64,000 nt of DNA, from positions 187,277-251,276 of the forward strand of contig JAREIK010000710.1 in NCBI GenBank assembly GCA_029783825.1, written 5' to 3'. Source of the DNA: Sapria himalayana. Taxonomy: Eukaryota > Streptophyta > Magnoliopsida > Malpighiales > Rafflesiaceae. The position numbers were made by a program, and so were the translations under genes. Numbering within the stretch: the first letter of the stretch is position 1; the number at the start of each line of letters is the position of its first letter. Below, one piece after another: positions 35,806 to 51,284 of the stretch. Below the pieces are notes generated by a model that was not told the DNA's origin, did no database searches, and saw only the letters and a program-made list of their open reading frames with translations.

Positions 35806-38800
35806 GTCTGTCTGTCTGTCTGTCTATTTATCTGTCTATCTATCTATTTGTCTAACTATCGATCTATCTATATATGTATATGTCTATAGATCTGTCTATC
35901 TATCTGTCTATCTATATGTCTATCTAACTATATATCTATCTATCTATTTAATTATATTTCAATATATCTATTTATTTATCTATGTTTATATTTTTGTCTA
36001 TCTATTTGTATATCTTTCTGTCTATCTATCTATCTATTAATCTATCATTCTATCAATTAGTCTTTCATCTTTATAACTATTTATCTTTTTATCTATCTAT
36101 CTTCTTATTTATTTGTCAATATATCAATCTATCTGTCTTACTATTAGTCTTTCTATTTGCCTTTCTATTTGTTTATCTATCTATCTATCTACATATTTGC
36201 CTATCTATCTATCTGTCTATCAATTTGTTTATGTATCTATATATTTTTATATGTGTCTATCAATCAATCAATCTATCTATCTATATTTCAATCTATATAT
36301 CTATATATCAATTTGTTTATCTATTTATCTATCTATCTATATGTATGTCTGTAAATCTATTTGTCTATTATCGGTCATTCTATCTATCTATCTATCTATC
36401 TATTTTTCGATATATCTAACTATATCTATATTTGTCTATTGATCTGTCTATCTATTTATCTTTCAATTTTCTATTAATTTATCTATATAATTACATATCT
36501 ATCTACTTGTTTATCTATCAATCTATTTATCTATCTATCAATCTTTTTATCTATTCATTTGTCTATCAATTTGTATATTTATCAATTAATCTATTTGTGT
36601 ATCTATCCATGATTCTATATATCTATCTATTTTTTTATCTATCTCTCTATCTATATTTTTATCTATCTGTCTATCTATCTATCTATATGCCTATCTAATA
36701 ATCTTTTGATCTATCTATTTTTCTATCTATCTACCTTTTTATCTATCCATATATCTTTCAATTTATTTATCTATCAGTCTATCAATTTGTATATCTATCA
36801 TTCTATCAATATGTCTATCAATATATCTATATATCCATCTATCTATTTGTATATATATCTATATAACTATATCTCTAACTATCTATCTATTTGTATATCT
36901 ATTTATTTGTATATCTATCTAACTATTAATCTGCCTATTTATCTATCTAGATATCTATCTATCTATTAGACTATCTATCTATCTATCAATTAGACTATAT
37001 ATCTATCTATTTATCTATCTATTTGTCTATCTATCTGTCGATCTATTTGTATAATAATCCATGTATCTATCTTTTTGTATATCTACATATCTATCTACCT
37101 ATCTATCTAACTATCTATTCATCTATTTATTTTTTGTCTATCTATCTTTATTTTTGTCTATCTATCTATGTATATTTCTAACAATTTGCTTCTATATTTT
37201 CTATTTACATGTCTTTCTATAAGTATATCTATATGTCTATCAAAGTTTAAAAATATTTGTCTATATGTCTGTTTATCAACCTCTCTATCAATCTTTCTAT
37301 CAATCTTTCTATCAACATGTTTATCTATTTATATATTTGTATACTATCTATTTTTCTTTCTATCTTTATATCTTTTTGTATGTATATCTATCTATCTATC
37401 TATTTGTCAATCTATACATCTATCTACCATTCTATTTATCTATTTGTCTATCAATCTATTTGACAATTTTCCTATTTGTCTATCAATTTAACTTTTGATA
37501 TATCTAACAATCTATATGTCTAGATGTATTTGTGGTTATCTATCTATTTATGTATCTACCTATCTTTTTATTTATTTATCTCTTATATATCTATGTTTCT
37601 ATCTATCTATCTATATGTCTATTTTTATATTTATCAATCATTCTATCTATCTATCCATTTGTCCAACTAGCTATTTGTCAATTAGTATATCGTTCAATAT
37701 TCTTTTTTGTCAATCTATCTCTCTATTTGACTATCTATCTAACTAACAAATTATCTTTTTATATATCCTTCAATCAGTCTATCTATATATCTACATATAT
37801 GTTAAACTATCTATCTGTTTATCTATCCATCTGTCTATCTATCAATTTATCTATCTATCAATTTATCTATCTATCACTATTTTTATTTATAATTCTATTT
37901 GTATATCTTTCTATCTGTTTATATGTTTATTTGGCTATCTATGTATTAGTCTATATGTCTATCTCTATATTTATATGTATGTATCTATTTGTATATATTT
38001 CTATCTATCTATCTATCTATATGTAAACCTTTATATTTATGATCTATATATATTTCTATCTACATATATGTCTAATAATCTATGTATCTAACGATCTATT
38101 TATCTATATATCTATCTGTTTATCTATCTATCTACCTATCTATCTATATATCTATCTATTTGTCATATATCTATATGTTTGTCTATTTGATAATCTTGCT
38201 TTCTATCTATCTATCTATATGTCCATCTCTCTATATATCAATGTGTTTATCTATCTATTTGTCTATCTATCTATCTGTCAGTCTATCTGTATGTGTGTCT
38301 ATCTATCTGTCTATATATATATATATCTATCTATATATTGGAGATCTATCTTTATGTCTATATGTGTATCTTTATATCAATCAATCAATCTATTTATATT
38401 TATATAAATCTATCTATATATCTATATATCTATCTATTTGCCTATCTATAAATCTATCTATATATTTGTATATCAAAATATATGTCTATCTATCTATTGT
38501 GTATTTGCCTAACAATTTGTCTATCAATTTGTATATTATTCTATCTATCAATCATTCAATAAATCTATCTATTGATTTATATATCTACTATCTATCTATC
38601 TAACTATTTGTCTATCAATTTATCTATTTTTCTATATATATATATATATATATATATTTTTGTCTATCGATCTCTCTATCTAATTATCTATATAAATGTC
38701 TATCTATCTATCTGTCTATCTATTTATGTGTCTATCTATCTATCTATCTATCTGTTTGTCAATATATTTTTTGTATCTATACGTCAATCTTTCCATTATT

Positions 38801-40100
38801 CTATTTGTCTATCTATATGTTTATCTATCATTCAATTAATCATTCTATCTGTCTATATATCTATCTATCTATCTATCTATTTGTCTATCTATCTGTTAAT
38901 AATTCCATCAATCTATTTGTATATCTATCCAACTATCTATCCATATATCTATCTAACTATTTATCCATTTATATTAAATTTACTTATCTATCTATATATC
39001 CATCTATCCATCCTTTAATCTATCCATCTATCTATTCTTTTATCTATCCATCAATCTAATCATCTATCTATCCATCTATCTATCCCACTATCTATTCATC
39101 TATCTATACATATATCTATCTGTATATCTATCTATCAATTTATATGTCTATCTATCAATCGATCTATCCATCTATCATTCAATATATCCTTTTAGCTATC
39201 CATTGATCTATTCGTCTATCTATCTATTTATCTATTCTATTATTTATACATCTATCTATCAATATTTCTATAAATTTATCTACCCGTATATCTATTTTTC
39301 TATCTATCTATCTATCTTTCTATATGCCTTTCTAAATGACTTTTTATATGTCTATCTATTTGCAAGTCTATTTGTATATCAATTTTTCTATCTTTTTTGT
39401 TGATCTATTTATCTTTTTATCTATCTATCTATCTATGTGTCTATCTATCTGCTAACCTATTTATCTATCTCTCTATCTGTCTATCTATTTGTCTGTCTAT
39501 GTGTTTATTTGTATATTTTTCAATCCATATATCTATCTCTCTCTATTTTTCTATCTATCTATTCTATTTGCCTATCTATCTATCTATCTATTTCACTGTC
39601 TATTTATCTATATGTCTATCTATTTATCTAACTAATTGTCTAACTATTTGAGTATTTGTCTATCTATCTATTTGTCTATCTATCTATCTTTCTTTCAATC
39701 TTCTATCTATATGTCTATATATCTATTTATCTATATGTCTATATATATCTGTCTATATGTCTATCTAACTATCTATCTATTTGTTAGTCTATCTATCTAT
39801 CTATCTAAATATTTATCTCTCTGTCTATATGCCTATCTATTAGTCTGTCTATCTCTCTCTCTCTCTCTATCTGTCTATGTATCTATTTGTATATCTATTT
39901 GTAAAACTATCTACCTATCTATCTATTTATTTGTTTATCTATCTAGCTATCTATTTATCTAGCTATCTATCTCTTTATCTATCTATCTAACTATTTGTGT
40001 ATCAATCTATCTGTCTTTCTGTCTCTCTATTTGACTATTTGTCAGTCTATATGTATCTCTATCTATCTATCTATTTTTTATTTGTTTATATATGTATCAA

Positions 40101-40150
<50 letters not shown>

Positions 40151-41855
40151 TATCAATCATTTCTATTTTTCAATTTTTCTATCATTGTAACTAACTATTT
40201 GTCTATCTAGATATTTATCTATCTATCTATTTGTCTATCTATTTGTCTATTTGTCTATCTATCTGTCTATCTATTTATCTCTCTATCTATCTATCTATCT
40301 AGTTATCTATCTATTTATCTACCTATCTGTATTTTGTCTATCTATCTATTTGTTTATCTGTTTGTCTATGTATTTATCTATTTATTTAACTATCTATTTT
40401 TCTATATATCTATCTATCTATCTATTTATCTATATGTCTATCTATTTAACTATATATCTTTCTATATATCTATCTATGTTTATATTTGTCTATTCATTTA
40501 TTTATCTATTTGTCTATCTATCTGTCTATCTGTCAATCTAACTATCTATTTATTTGTCTATCTTTTTGACTATATATTAATCTTTCTAGTTGTTTATCTC
40601 TCTATCTTTATAACTATATATATGTTTGTCTGACTATCTATCTATCTACATGTCTATCTATTTGTCTATCTATCTATCTGTAAATTAATCAATCTATATC
40701 TTTATATAACTATCTCTCTATTTGTATGTCTATCTATCTCTCTTTTTGTCTGTCTATCCGTCTCACTATTTTTCTATCTATTTGTCTATCCATCTTTGTG
40801 TCTATCTTTATGTCTATCAATCTATCTGCATGTCTATTTGTATTTCTTTCTTTCTATATGTCCTTCTATCAATCTATTTTTTTTATCTATCTATATATAT
40901 TTCTATCTATTTGTCTATCTATATATCTAACTAATTGTCTATCGATCTATCTATCTTTCTATGTATACATCTATATATCTATCTATTCTTCTATCTATCC
41001 TTCTATCTATCCGATAATCTATCTGCCAATCTATTTATCTTTTTATCTATCTTTCTGTTTGTCAATATGGATGCCTATTTATATTTTTATCTGACTTTAT
41101 AATTGCATGTATATCTTTTTATCTATCTGTCTATATATATAACTATTTATCTCTCTATGTATATATCTATAAAAATGTCTATCAATCTTTCTGTCTATCT
41201 AATTTTATAACTATTTATCTATCTGTCTATCCTTCTATCTATTTATCTTTATGTCCATCTATATGTCTGTCTATCTATCTATCTATATATAAATATATCT
41301 ATCAATATATGTATCTGACTATCTTTCTAACTAACTATCTATCTATCTGTTTGTATAGAAATTTGTCAATATGTTTGTCTACCTTTCTATATATCTGTCT
41401 ATCTATATATCTTTTTATTTATTTTTCTATCTATATATATGTCTATCTATCTATCAATCTCACTATCTAACTATCTGTCTATCTAAATTTCTATCTATCT
41501 GTCTATGTACATGTCTTTCTATCTCTAAATATATCCATGTATCTATCTGTCAATCAATCAATCTGTCTGTTTATCTATATGTATATCTTTCTATCTATCT
41601 ATCTATTTATAATCTTTTATATATCTATTTATCTATCTATATATATATATATATTTCTATATTTATCAGTCTATATATAAATCTATCTATCAATACATCT
41701 ATCTATCTATCTATCTATCTATCTAACTGTCTATCTATCTGGCTATCTATCTATCTATTTAACTATCTTTATGCATATCTATCTATTTATCTATCTATCT
41801 ACTTATCTATTTATATTCTGATCGATCTATCCATGTATCATTCTATCTATATGGA

Positions 41856-41890
<35 letters not shown>

Positions 41891-41980
41891 GCCTGTCAAT
41901 CAATCTATCTGTGTACTTATATGTCAATTTATCTATTTATCTATATATCTATCTAACTGCATAACTATTTATCTATCTGC

Positions 41981-42017
<37 letters not shown>

Positions 42018-45000
42018 GATTTGTCTAAAAATCTATCTATCAATCTATATATTTATTTTTCTATATATAAATATATCTATCTATCTATATATTAATTTGC
42101 TTATCTATCTATCTATCTATCAATCTTTCTATGTCATTAAATATAAATCTATTTATCAATCTGCTATCAATCTATCTATAAATCTTTCTATCAATCTCTA
42201 TATTAATCTATTTATCTATCTAATTATCTATCTATCTATATATCTAACTAACTAACTCCCTATCTATATAAATATCTATCTATCTATCTCTTTATGTGTT
42301 TATCTATCCGACAATCTATCAATATATCTATCTATTAATATATTGATCTATCTATCTATCTATTCATCTATATATTTATGCCTCTATCTATCTATCTATC
42401 TATCTAATCATCTAAATATTTATATATCTATTTATTCATCAATATTTTTATCTATTTATATATCTATTTAGATATTAATCTATCTTTCTATATGTTAATC
42501 TATCTATCTTTCTATCTATCTATTTATAATCTTTTATATATCTATTTATCAATCTATATATATATTTCTATATTTATCAGTCTATATATAAATCTGTCTA
42601 TCAATACATCTATCTATCTATCTATCAAACTATCTATCTATCTATCTACTTATCTATCTGTCTATCTATCTATCTTTCTATCTAACTGTCTATCTATCTG
42701 GCTATCTATCTATCTATTTATCTATCATTATGCATATCTATCTATTTATCTATCTATCTACCTATCTATTTATATTCTAATCGATCAATCCACGTATCAT
42801 TCTATATATATGGCAATATATATATATATATATATATATATATCTATCTATCTGTCTATCTGTCAATCAATCTATCTGTGTACTTATATGTCAATTTATC
42901 TATTTATCTATCTATCTATCTAACTATATAGCTATTTATCTATCTGCCTATCTATCTATCTATCTATTTGTCTAAAAATCTATCTATCGATCTATATATT
43001 TATTTTTCAATATATATATCTATCTATCTATATATCAATTTTCCTATCTATCTATCAATCTATCTATGTCATTAAATATCAATCTATTTATCAATCTGCT
43101 ATCAATCTATCTATAAATCTGTCTATCAATTTCCATATTAATCTATTTATCTATCTAATTATCTATCTATTTATATATCTATCTAACTAACTCCCTATCT
43201 ATATAAATATCTATCTGTCTATCTATGTGTTTATCTATCCGAAAATATATCAATATATCTATATATTAATATATCGATCTATCTATCTATCTATCTATCT
43301 ATCTATTCATCTATATATTTATGCCTCTATCTATCTAATTGTCTAATTATTTATCTATCTATTTATTCATCAATATATTTATCTATTTATATATCTATTT
43401 AGATATCAATCTATCTTTCTATATGTCATTCTATCTATCTTTCTATCTGTTTTTCTATCTATCTATCTATCTATCTGTATATATATATCTATCTTTTTGT
43501 CAGTATATCTATCTTTCTATCTACCTATCTATCTATATGTTTATCTATCTGTCTATCAATCATTGTGTCTATTTGTCTATCTATTTGTTTGTCTATGTCT
43601 GCCTATCATTTTGTATTTTTATTGATCTAATTTTTATATATCTATCTATATATGTTTTTTCTATTTATCTCTCTATCTATATGTCTATCTATGAGTCTAT
43701 CTATCTTTCTGTCTATTTATGTATCTGTTTATATATCTTTATGCATATCTATTTAACTATTTATTTGTCTATCAATCTGTCTATATGTCTTTCTATCTAT
43801 TTATCTATCTCACTGTGTATATATCTATCTGTCTGTATGTCTATCTGTCATTATATCTATCTATCTTTTTATCTGCCTACCTATGTGTCTATCTGTCTAT
43901 CTATCTATCTACCTATCTTTCTCTCTCTGACTATTTATCTATCAATTTATCTATTTATCTATGTATCTCACTAACTATCTATCTATATTTTTATCTATCT
44001 ATTTATCTATCAATCAATCTATTTATCAACCTATCTATCTATTTATCTATTTATTTATAAATCTATCTATATATTTATTTATCTATATATCTATCTATCT
44101 ATATTTGTATTTATCAAAATATCTATCTATCTTATTGTCTATCAATTATCAATATATCTATTTATCAATATGTCTATCTATCTATATATTTGTTAATATA
44201 TCATTCTTTAATATATCCATCTTTCTGTCTGTCAATATCCCTTTTTGTATATCTATCTGTCATCTCTCTTTTTGGTCAATTTATCTCTATCTTTCTATAT
44301 ATATGCATCTATTTACCTAACTATATCTTTGTCAATCTTTCTATCTATCTGTATGTCTTTTGTCTATCTATCTATTGATCTATATATTTTTCTTTTTGTC
44401 TATATGTCTATCTATATTACTATCAATTTATCTGTCTACTTTATGTGTGTATATCTATATGTCTAAATCTTTGTCTATCTATCTATCTCTCTATCTATAT
44501 GTCTATATTTCTATCAATCTATCTGTTTCATGTCTATCTTTCTGTATATCTCTCTATCTTTCTTTCTATTAACTATCTATTTATATATTTTTCTATGTGA
44601 CTATTTATCTATTAATCTATCTATATATATATATTTCTTTCTATTTATATATATATATATCTGTCTATCTTTCTCTATTTCTTTCTATAGATCTATCGAT
44701 CAATCTATCTATCTATTTGTCTATTAATCTATCAATCTTTCTATATATTTATATTACTATCAATCAATCAATCAATTAATCTATCCATATTTCTTTCTAT
44801 CAGGCTATACATCTTTCTAACTATGTGTCTATCTATTAGTCTATATATCTATCTAACTATTTATCTATCTATCTTTCTATCTATATGTTTGTATATCTAT
44901 CTATATAACTATCCATCTATGTATATATAAATCTATCTATATATCTATCTGTCAATCAATCAATCAATCAATCATTTGTATATCTATTATAATAACTATC

Positions 45001-48000
45001 TAATTTTCTATTCAAATATCTTTCTATTTATCTATCTGTTGATCTATTCGTATATATTTTCATCTAACTATCTATCTATACGTGTATCTTTCTATCTATC
45101 AATCTCTTTATCTTTATTTCTTTCTATTTCTCTTTCTAATTGTCTATCTATTAGTCTTTTTATATGCCTTTCTATCACTCTTTTTATCTATTTGTGTGTG
45201 TGTGTGTATTTTTGTCTGTCTGTCTATCTATTTGTATTTCTTTTTGTCTATCTGTTTTTTGTCAATTAATTTGTCTTTCTTTCTATCTATTTATCTATCT
45301 ATATGTATGTCTATCTTTCTGTCTATCTGCATGTATATTTGCCTATCTATATCTCTGTCAATTTTTTATCTATCCATCTATATGTCTATTATCTATCTAT
45401 CTGTCTGTCTGTCTGTATGTCTTTTTGTCTATATGTCTATCTATATTACTATCTATCTATTTAACTATCTTGTTATTTCTCAGTCTATCTATCTGTGTGT
45501 ATATCTATATGACTATCTATTTGTTTATCTATCTATTTGTCTGTCTGTCTATCTTTCTATCTATTTATTTGTTTGATGGCTACCTATCTATATATCTGTC
45601 TATCTATCTTTGTATATATCAATCTATTTGTCTATTTATCTAATAATCTATCTGTGTATCTGTCTATCTATCTATTTATCTATCTATCTATTTATCTATC
45701 GATCTATCTATCAATCTATATATCCATTTGTCTATCTATCTATCACTTGATCTATCTATCTATATATCTAACTATCAATCTATCTATCTTTCTATTGATC
45801 TATTAATCTTTCTATCTAGCTATTTATCTCTCTATCTATCTATCTATATGTTTATTTATCAGTCTAACTTTTTTCTAATAGTCTATCTATTTATCTATCT
45901 TTTAAATAATTTGTCTATTTATCTGTCTATCTATATATTTGTTTATCTATCAATCTAACTTTCTATATATGTATCTATCAATCTATATACATATCTTTCT
46001 GTCATTCTTTCTATCTAACTATCTATCTATTTATTTATTTATCTATCTATCTGTATGTGTGTGTGTGTGTGTGTATCTATCTATCTATTTATTTTTATGT
46101 TTTTATATCTATCTATATATCTATATGTCCATCTTTTTATATATCTATTTGTCTATCCATCTTTCTATATATATATCTATCTATTTGACTATCTATTAGT
46201 CTATTTATCTAGAAATTTATTTGTTTAACTATATGTCTTTATATATGTATATCTATCTATCTTTTTATCTATTTATCTACCTATCTACTTGTCTATCTAT
46301 TACACTACATATCCATCAATCTATTAGTATATCTATCCAATTGTATATCTGTCTATCTATCAATCTATTTGTCTATCAATATTTTTTTATATGTGTCTTT
46401 CTGTCTGTCTAATTAACTATCTATCTATCTATATATTTATCTATCTATCTATCTAACTATTTGTTTATCTATCTATTTATCTATTTATTTGTCTATTTAA
46501 CTGTCTATCTATCTATAAAAGTATTTTACTATTCAACTATCTATTTATCAATCTATCTATTTGAATTTTGTTTGTGTTTCTATCTCTATATTTGTCTATT
46601 TATTTATCTATCATTTTATAAATCAATCTATTTGTCTATCTATCTATCTATATAACTATCTATATATTTGACTTTCTATATTTTTCTCTATCTAGCTTTC
46701 TATATGTATATCTATCTTTCTATCAATCTATTTATATATGTGTCTATCTATCTATCTATATCTATATATATATCTATCTATTTATCTATATATCTATTTG
46801 TCTATCTATCTTTAAGGCTATCTATCTATTTATTTTTCTATCTATTTATGTATCTATCTATTTATCAATTAATCTATCTAACTATCTCTCTCTCTAACAA
46901 TCTGTTATTTATGTGTCTAACTATTTACTTTCTATTTGTTTATTTATCTATCTATGTATTTATCTGTCTAATTGGATATCTGTCTATCTTTTTCTCTATT
47001 TATTTGTCTATTTATCTGCCTATCAATATGTCTTTCTAACTATTTATCTACCTATATATATATATATATATCTATCTATATATTTGTCTATATATCTATC
47101 TATCTATTTATTTGTCAATCTAATTGTCTATCTATCAATTTATCTATCTAAATATCTATATTTTGTTCTATTTATCTATCAAAATGTCTATCAATCTATA
47201 TTTATATTTGTCTATCTATTTGTGTATCTATATGTCTATCAATCAATCAATCTACCAATCTATAAAAATGTCTACCACTCTATCTATCAATCTGTATTTC
47301 AATTTGTCTATCAATCTTTATATCTATTTAATTTTCAATATGTCTATAAATCTATCAATAAATTTGACTAACTATCTATCTAACAATTTGTTGATCCATC
47401 TATATATCTATCTATTTGTCTATTTGTCTATCTAGCTATATATCTGTATATCTATCTATCTATCTATCTGAATGTCAATCTATCCATCTATTTAGCTATT
47501 TATCTATCTTTCTATCTATCTATCTAACTTTCTATCTATCTATCTTTGTTTGTTTGTTTCTTTCTTTCTATCTGTCTATCAATCTATCAATATATTTGTT
47601 TATATATTTATCTAACTATTTATCTATCTATCTATCTATCTATTGATCTATCTATGTATTTATATATCTATCTAACTATCTATCCATCGATCTATTTATC
47701 GATCTATCAATTTATATAACTATATATATGTCTATCTATCTATATATCTAGTTATCTAATTGTTAATCTATATGTCTATTTATCTTTCAATCAATCAATC
47801 AAACTATCTATTAATTTATCTATTTATCTATTTATTTATATATCTAACTATATGTCTATCTTTATATCTATCTTTCTATCTATTTGTCTATCTATCTATA
47901 TATCTGTCTATCTATATGTCTTTTTATTTATCTATATATCTGTCTGTCTATCTGTATATATATTTGACTATCTATTTTTCTATCTATCTAGTTATCTAAA

Positions 48001-48276
48001 CATCTATTTATATGTCTATCAATCTGTCTATCTATATATTTATCAATGTGTCTATGTATCTATCTATCTATCTATCTATATAACTGTCAATCTATATGTC
48101 TATCTATCTGTCTATCTATCTATTAGTCTTTAAATATATTTATTTATCTATTTGTCTTTCAATCAATCAATCAATCTATTAGTCTATCTGTTTATATATC
48201 TCGGAATTATCTATCTATATATCTTTCTATATATCGCTATCTATCTATCTATTGATTTATTTTATTAATTGATTTA

Positions 48277-48315
<39 letters not shown>

Positions 48316-51014
48316 TATGTGTCTATCTTTTTCTTTATATCTATTTATGTATCTATCTACATGTCTATCTGTCTATCTATGTATCTATTTTTCTATCTAT
48401 ATATCTATCTATCTATCTATATATCTAGCTATCAATCTATCTACCTATCTACCTATATATATATATATCGATCTATCTATATATTTGTTTATCTATCTAT
48501 ATTTGTATCCATCTATCTATCTATCTATCTATCTAACTATCTATCTAATTATCTATATATTTTCTTATCTATTAATCTATCTATCTGTCTATCTATATGT
48601 CTATCAATCAATAAATCTATCTATCTATCTGCCTATTAATCTATATTTCAATTTGTATATCAATCTTTTTATCAATCTTTCTATATGTCTAATTATCAAA
48701 TTGTCTATCAATAAATAAATAAATCTAACTAACTATCTATCTATTTTAAGATTAATCTATCAATCTATCTGTCTGTCTTTCTATCTGTCTGTCTGTCTTT
48801 CTATCTATCTGTCTATCTAGCAATCTAACTATCTGTTGATCTATCCATCTATTTAGCTATTTCTCTATCCCTAAATATATCTTCTATCTATCCATCAATC
48901 AATTTGTATATCAAACTATTTATATATGAGTTTATCTAGATATCTAACTATTTGTCTATCTATCTATATATTTATCAATTTTTCTGTCTATCTATCTATC
49001 TAAAACTTTGTTTATCTATATGTCTATCTATCTATCTATTTGATTATCTAATTATCTATCTATCTATATATCTATCTATCTATCACTATATCTATCTATT
49101 TATAAATCTATCTTACTATCTACAATCGATCTATCTATCATTCTATCAATCTATATGTTTATCTATCTATCTAACTATTTATATATCTATCTATTTGTCT
49201 ATCTATCTATCTATTTTTCTATATGTCAATCAATCAATCAATCTATCTATCTATCTATTTATCTATCTATATATCTATTTATCTATCTATCTATTTATCA
49301 ATCTATCTATCTATATGGCTATCTATCTATCTATCTTTTTTTCTATCTATCTATATATTTATTTTGCATCTATTTGTCTATCTATCTTTCTATCTATCTA
49401 TATATATTTCTATTTATCTGCATATCTACTTGTGCATCTATCTATCCATATGTCAAACTATCTGACTATCTATTTATCTATCTATTTGTCTATCTATCTA
49501 ATGATCTCTATATCTATTTATTTGTCTATCTATCTATCTTTCTATCTATCTGCCTATATATTTAGCTATCTATTTGTCTCTCAATTTGTATATCTATCTA
49601 TTTATCTATCAATTTTTCTATTTTTATGTATCTATATATTTGTCAATCTATATATTAATTTAAGTTTTTATATACATGTCTATCTATCTACCTATCTATT
49701 TGTATGTATGTATATCTATCTATTTGTCTATATGTCTATCTATCTATCTACCTATCTATCTGTATATCTATCTATCATATATATCCCTTTATAAATTTTT
49801 TAAATCTTTATATTGATCTATCTATCTAGGTATTTATCTATGTATCAATCAATCTATTTATCATTGTGTATATCTTTTTAATTATCAATCATTCTAAATA
49901 TTTATATATCTATAAATTTATCTATTTATTTGACTATCAATGTCTATTTATCTATCTATCGATTTGTCTGTCTATCTATCGATTTGTCTGTCTATCTATC
50001 ATTCTATTTGTCTATCTATCTATTTATCCATCTGTCTATCTAATTGCCTATATATCTGTCTATCTACCTATCTGTCTGTCTATCTATTTATTTATATGTC
50101 TATCTATCTTTGTTTCTTTCTATCTATCTATCTTGCTTTCTATTTATCTATTTATCTATCTATCAATCTGTTTATCAATCTATCTATCTATTTGTCCATC
50201 TATCTATCTATTTGTCTATCTATCTTTCTATATATTTGTCTATCTAACTATAGATATATTTGTCTATCTTTTTATTTTTCTACCTATATAATTTTTTATC
50301 TACGAATCTATCTAATTGTTTATATATCTGTCTATCTTTCTTTTTATCTATCTATCTATTTATCTGTCTATCTATCTATCTATCTATATATATATAACAT
50401 TCAATCTATATGTCTATCTGATTATCTATTTATCTATATATCTATGTGTCTGTCTAATAATATGTCTATCTTTTTGTCTATCTATCTATCTATAAGTGTA
50501 TCTATCTATTTATTTATTTATCTATCTAGCTATGTATATGTCTATATATCTATCTATTTATTTTTCTATCTATCTATTTATTTATGTGTCTATCTTTCTG
50601 TCTATCTTTCTTTCTATCTATTTGTCTATTAATGTATGTATCAAAATGCCTAACTATCTATCTATCGAACTACCTATCAATATGTCTATCTACTTGTCTA
50701 ACTATTTGTCTATTTATCTATCTGTGTATCTACCTATCTACTTATATCTGTATCTATCAATCTATATATCAAACTATTTATTAAAATTTATATCTATCTG
50801 TCTATATATATATATATATATATCTTTCTGTTTGTCTATCTATCCCTCTTTATATTTGTATGTATATAAGTTTGTCTATCTATCTATCTATTTATTAGTG
50901 TATCTATTTGTTTGTCTATTTGTATCTATCTTTTTATATATCTATTTATTTATCTGTCTATCTATCTGTCTATCCATCTATCTATATATCTATATATCTT
51001 TCTATCTATCTGTT

Positions 51015-51045
<31 letters not shown>

Positions 51046-51251
51046 CTATTTATATATCTATCAATTTATATAACTATCTTTTTGTCTATCGATCTATATG
51101 TCTATCTTTCTGTCGATTTATCTTTCTATCTTTATTTCTATCTATCTATATGTTATCTTTTTTTCTATATATATGTCTATATATCTATCTATCTATTTAT
51201 CTATATATCTGTCTATCAATTTATCTATCTATTTATCTATCTATCTTTTTA

Positions 51252-51284
<33 letters not shown>

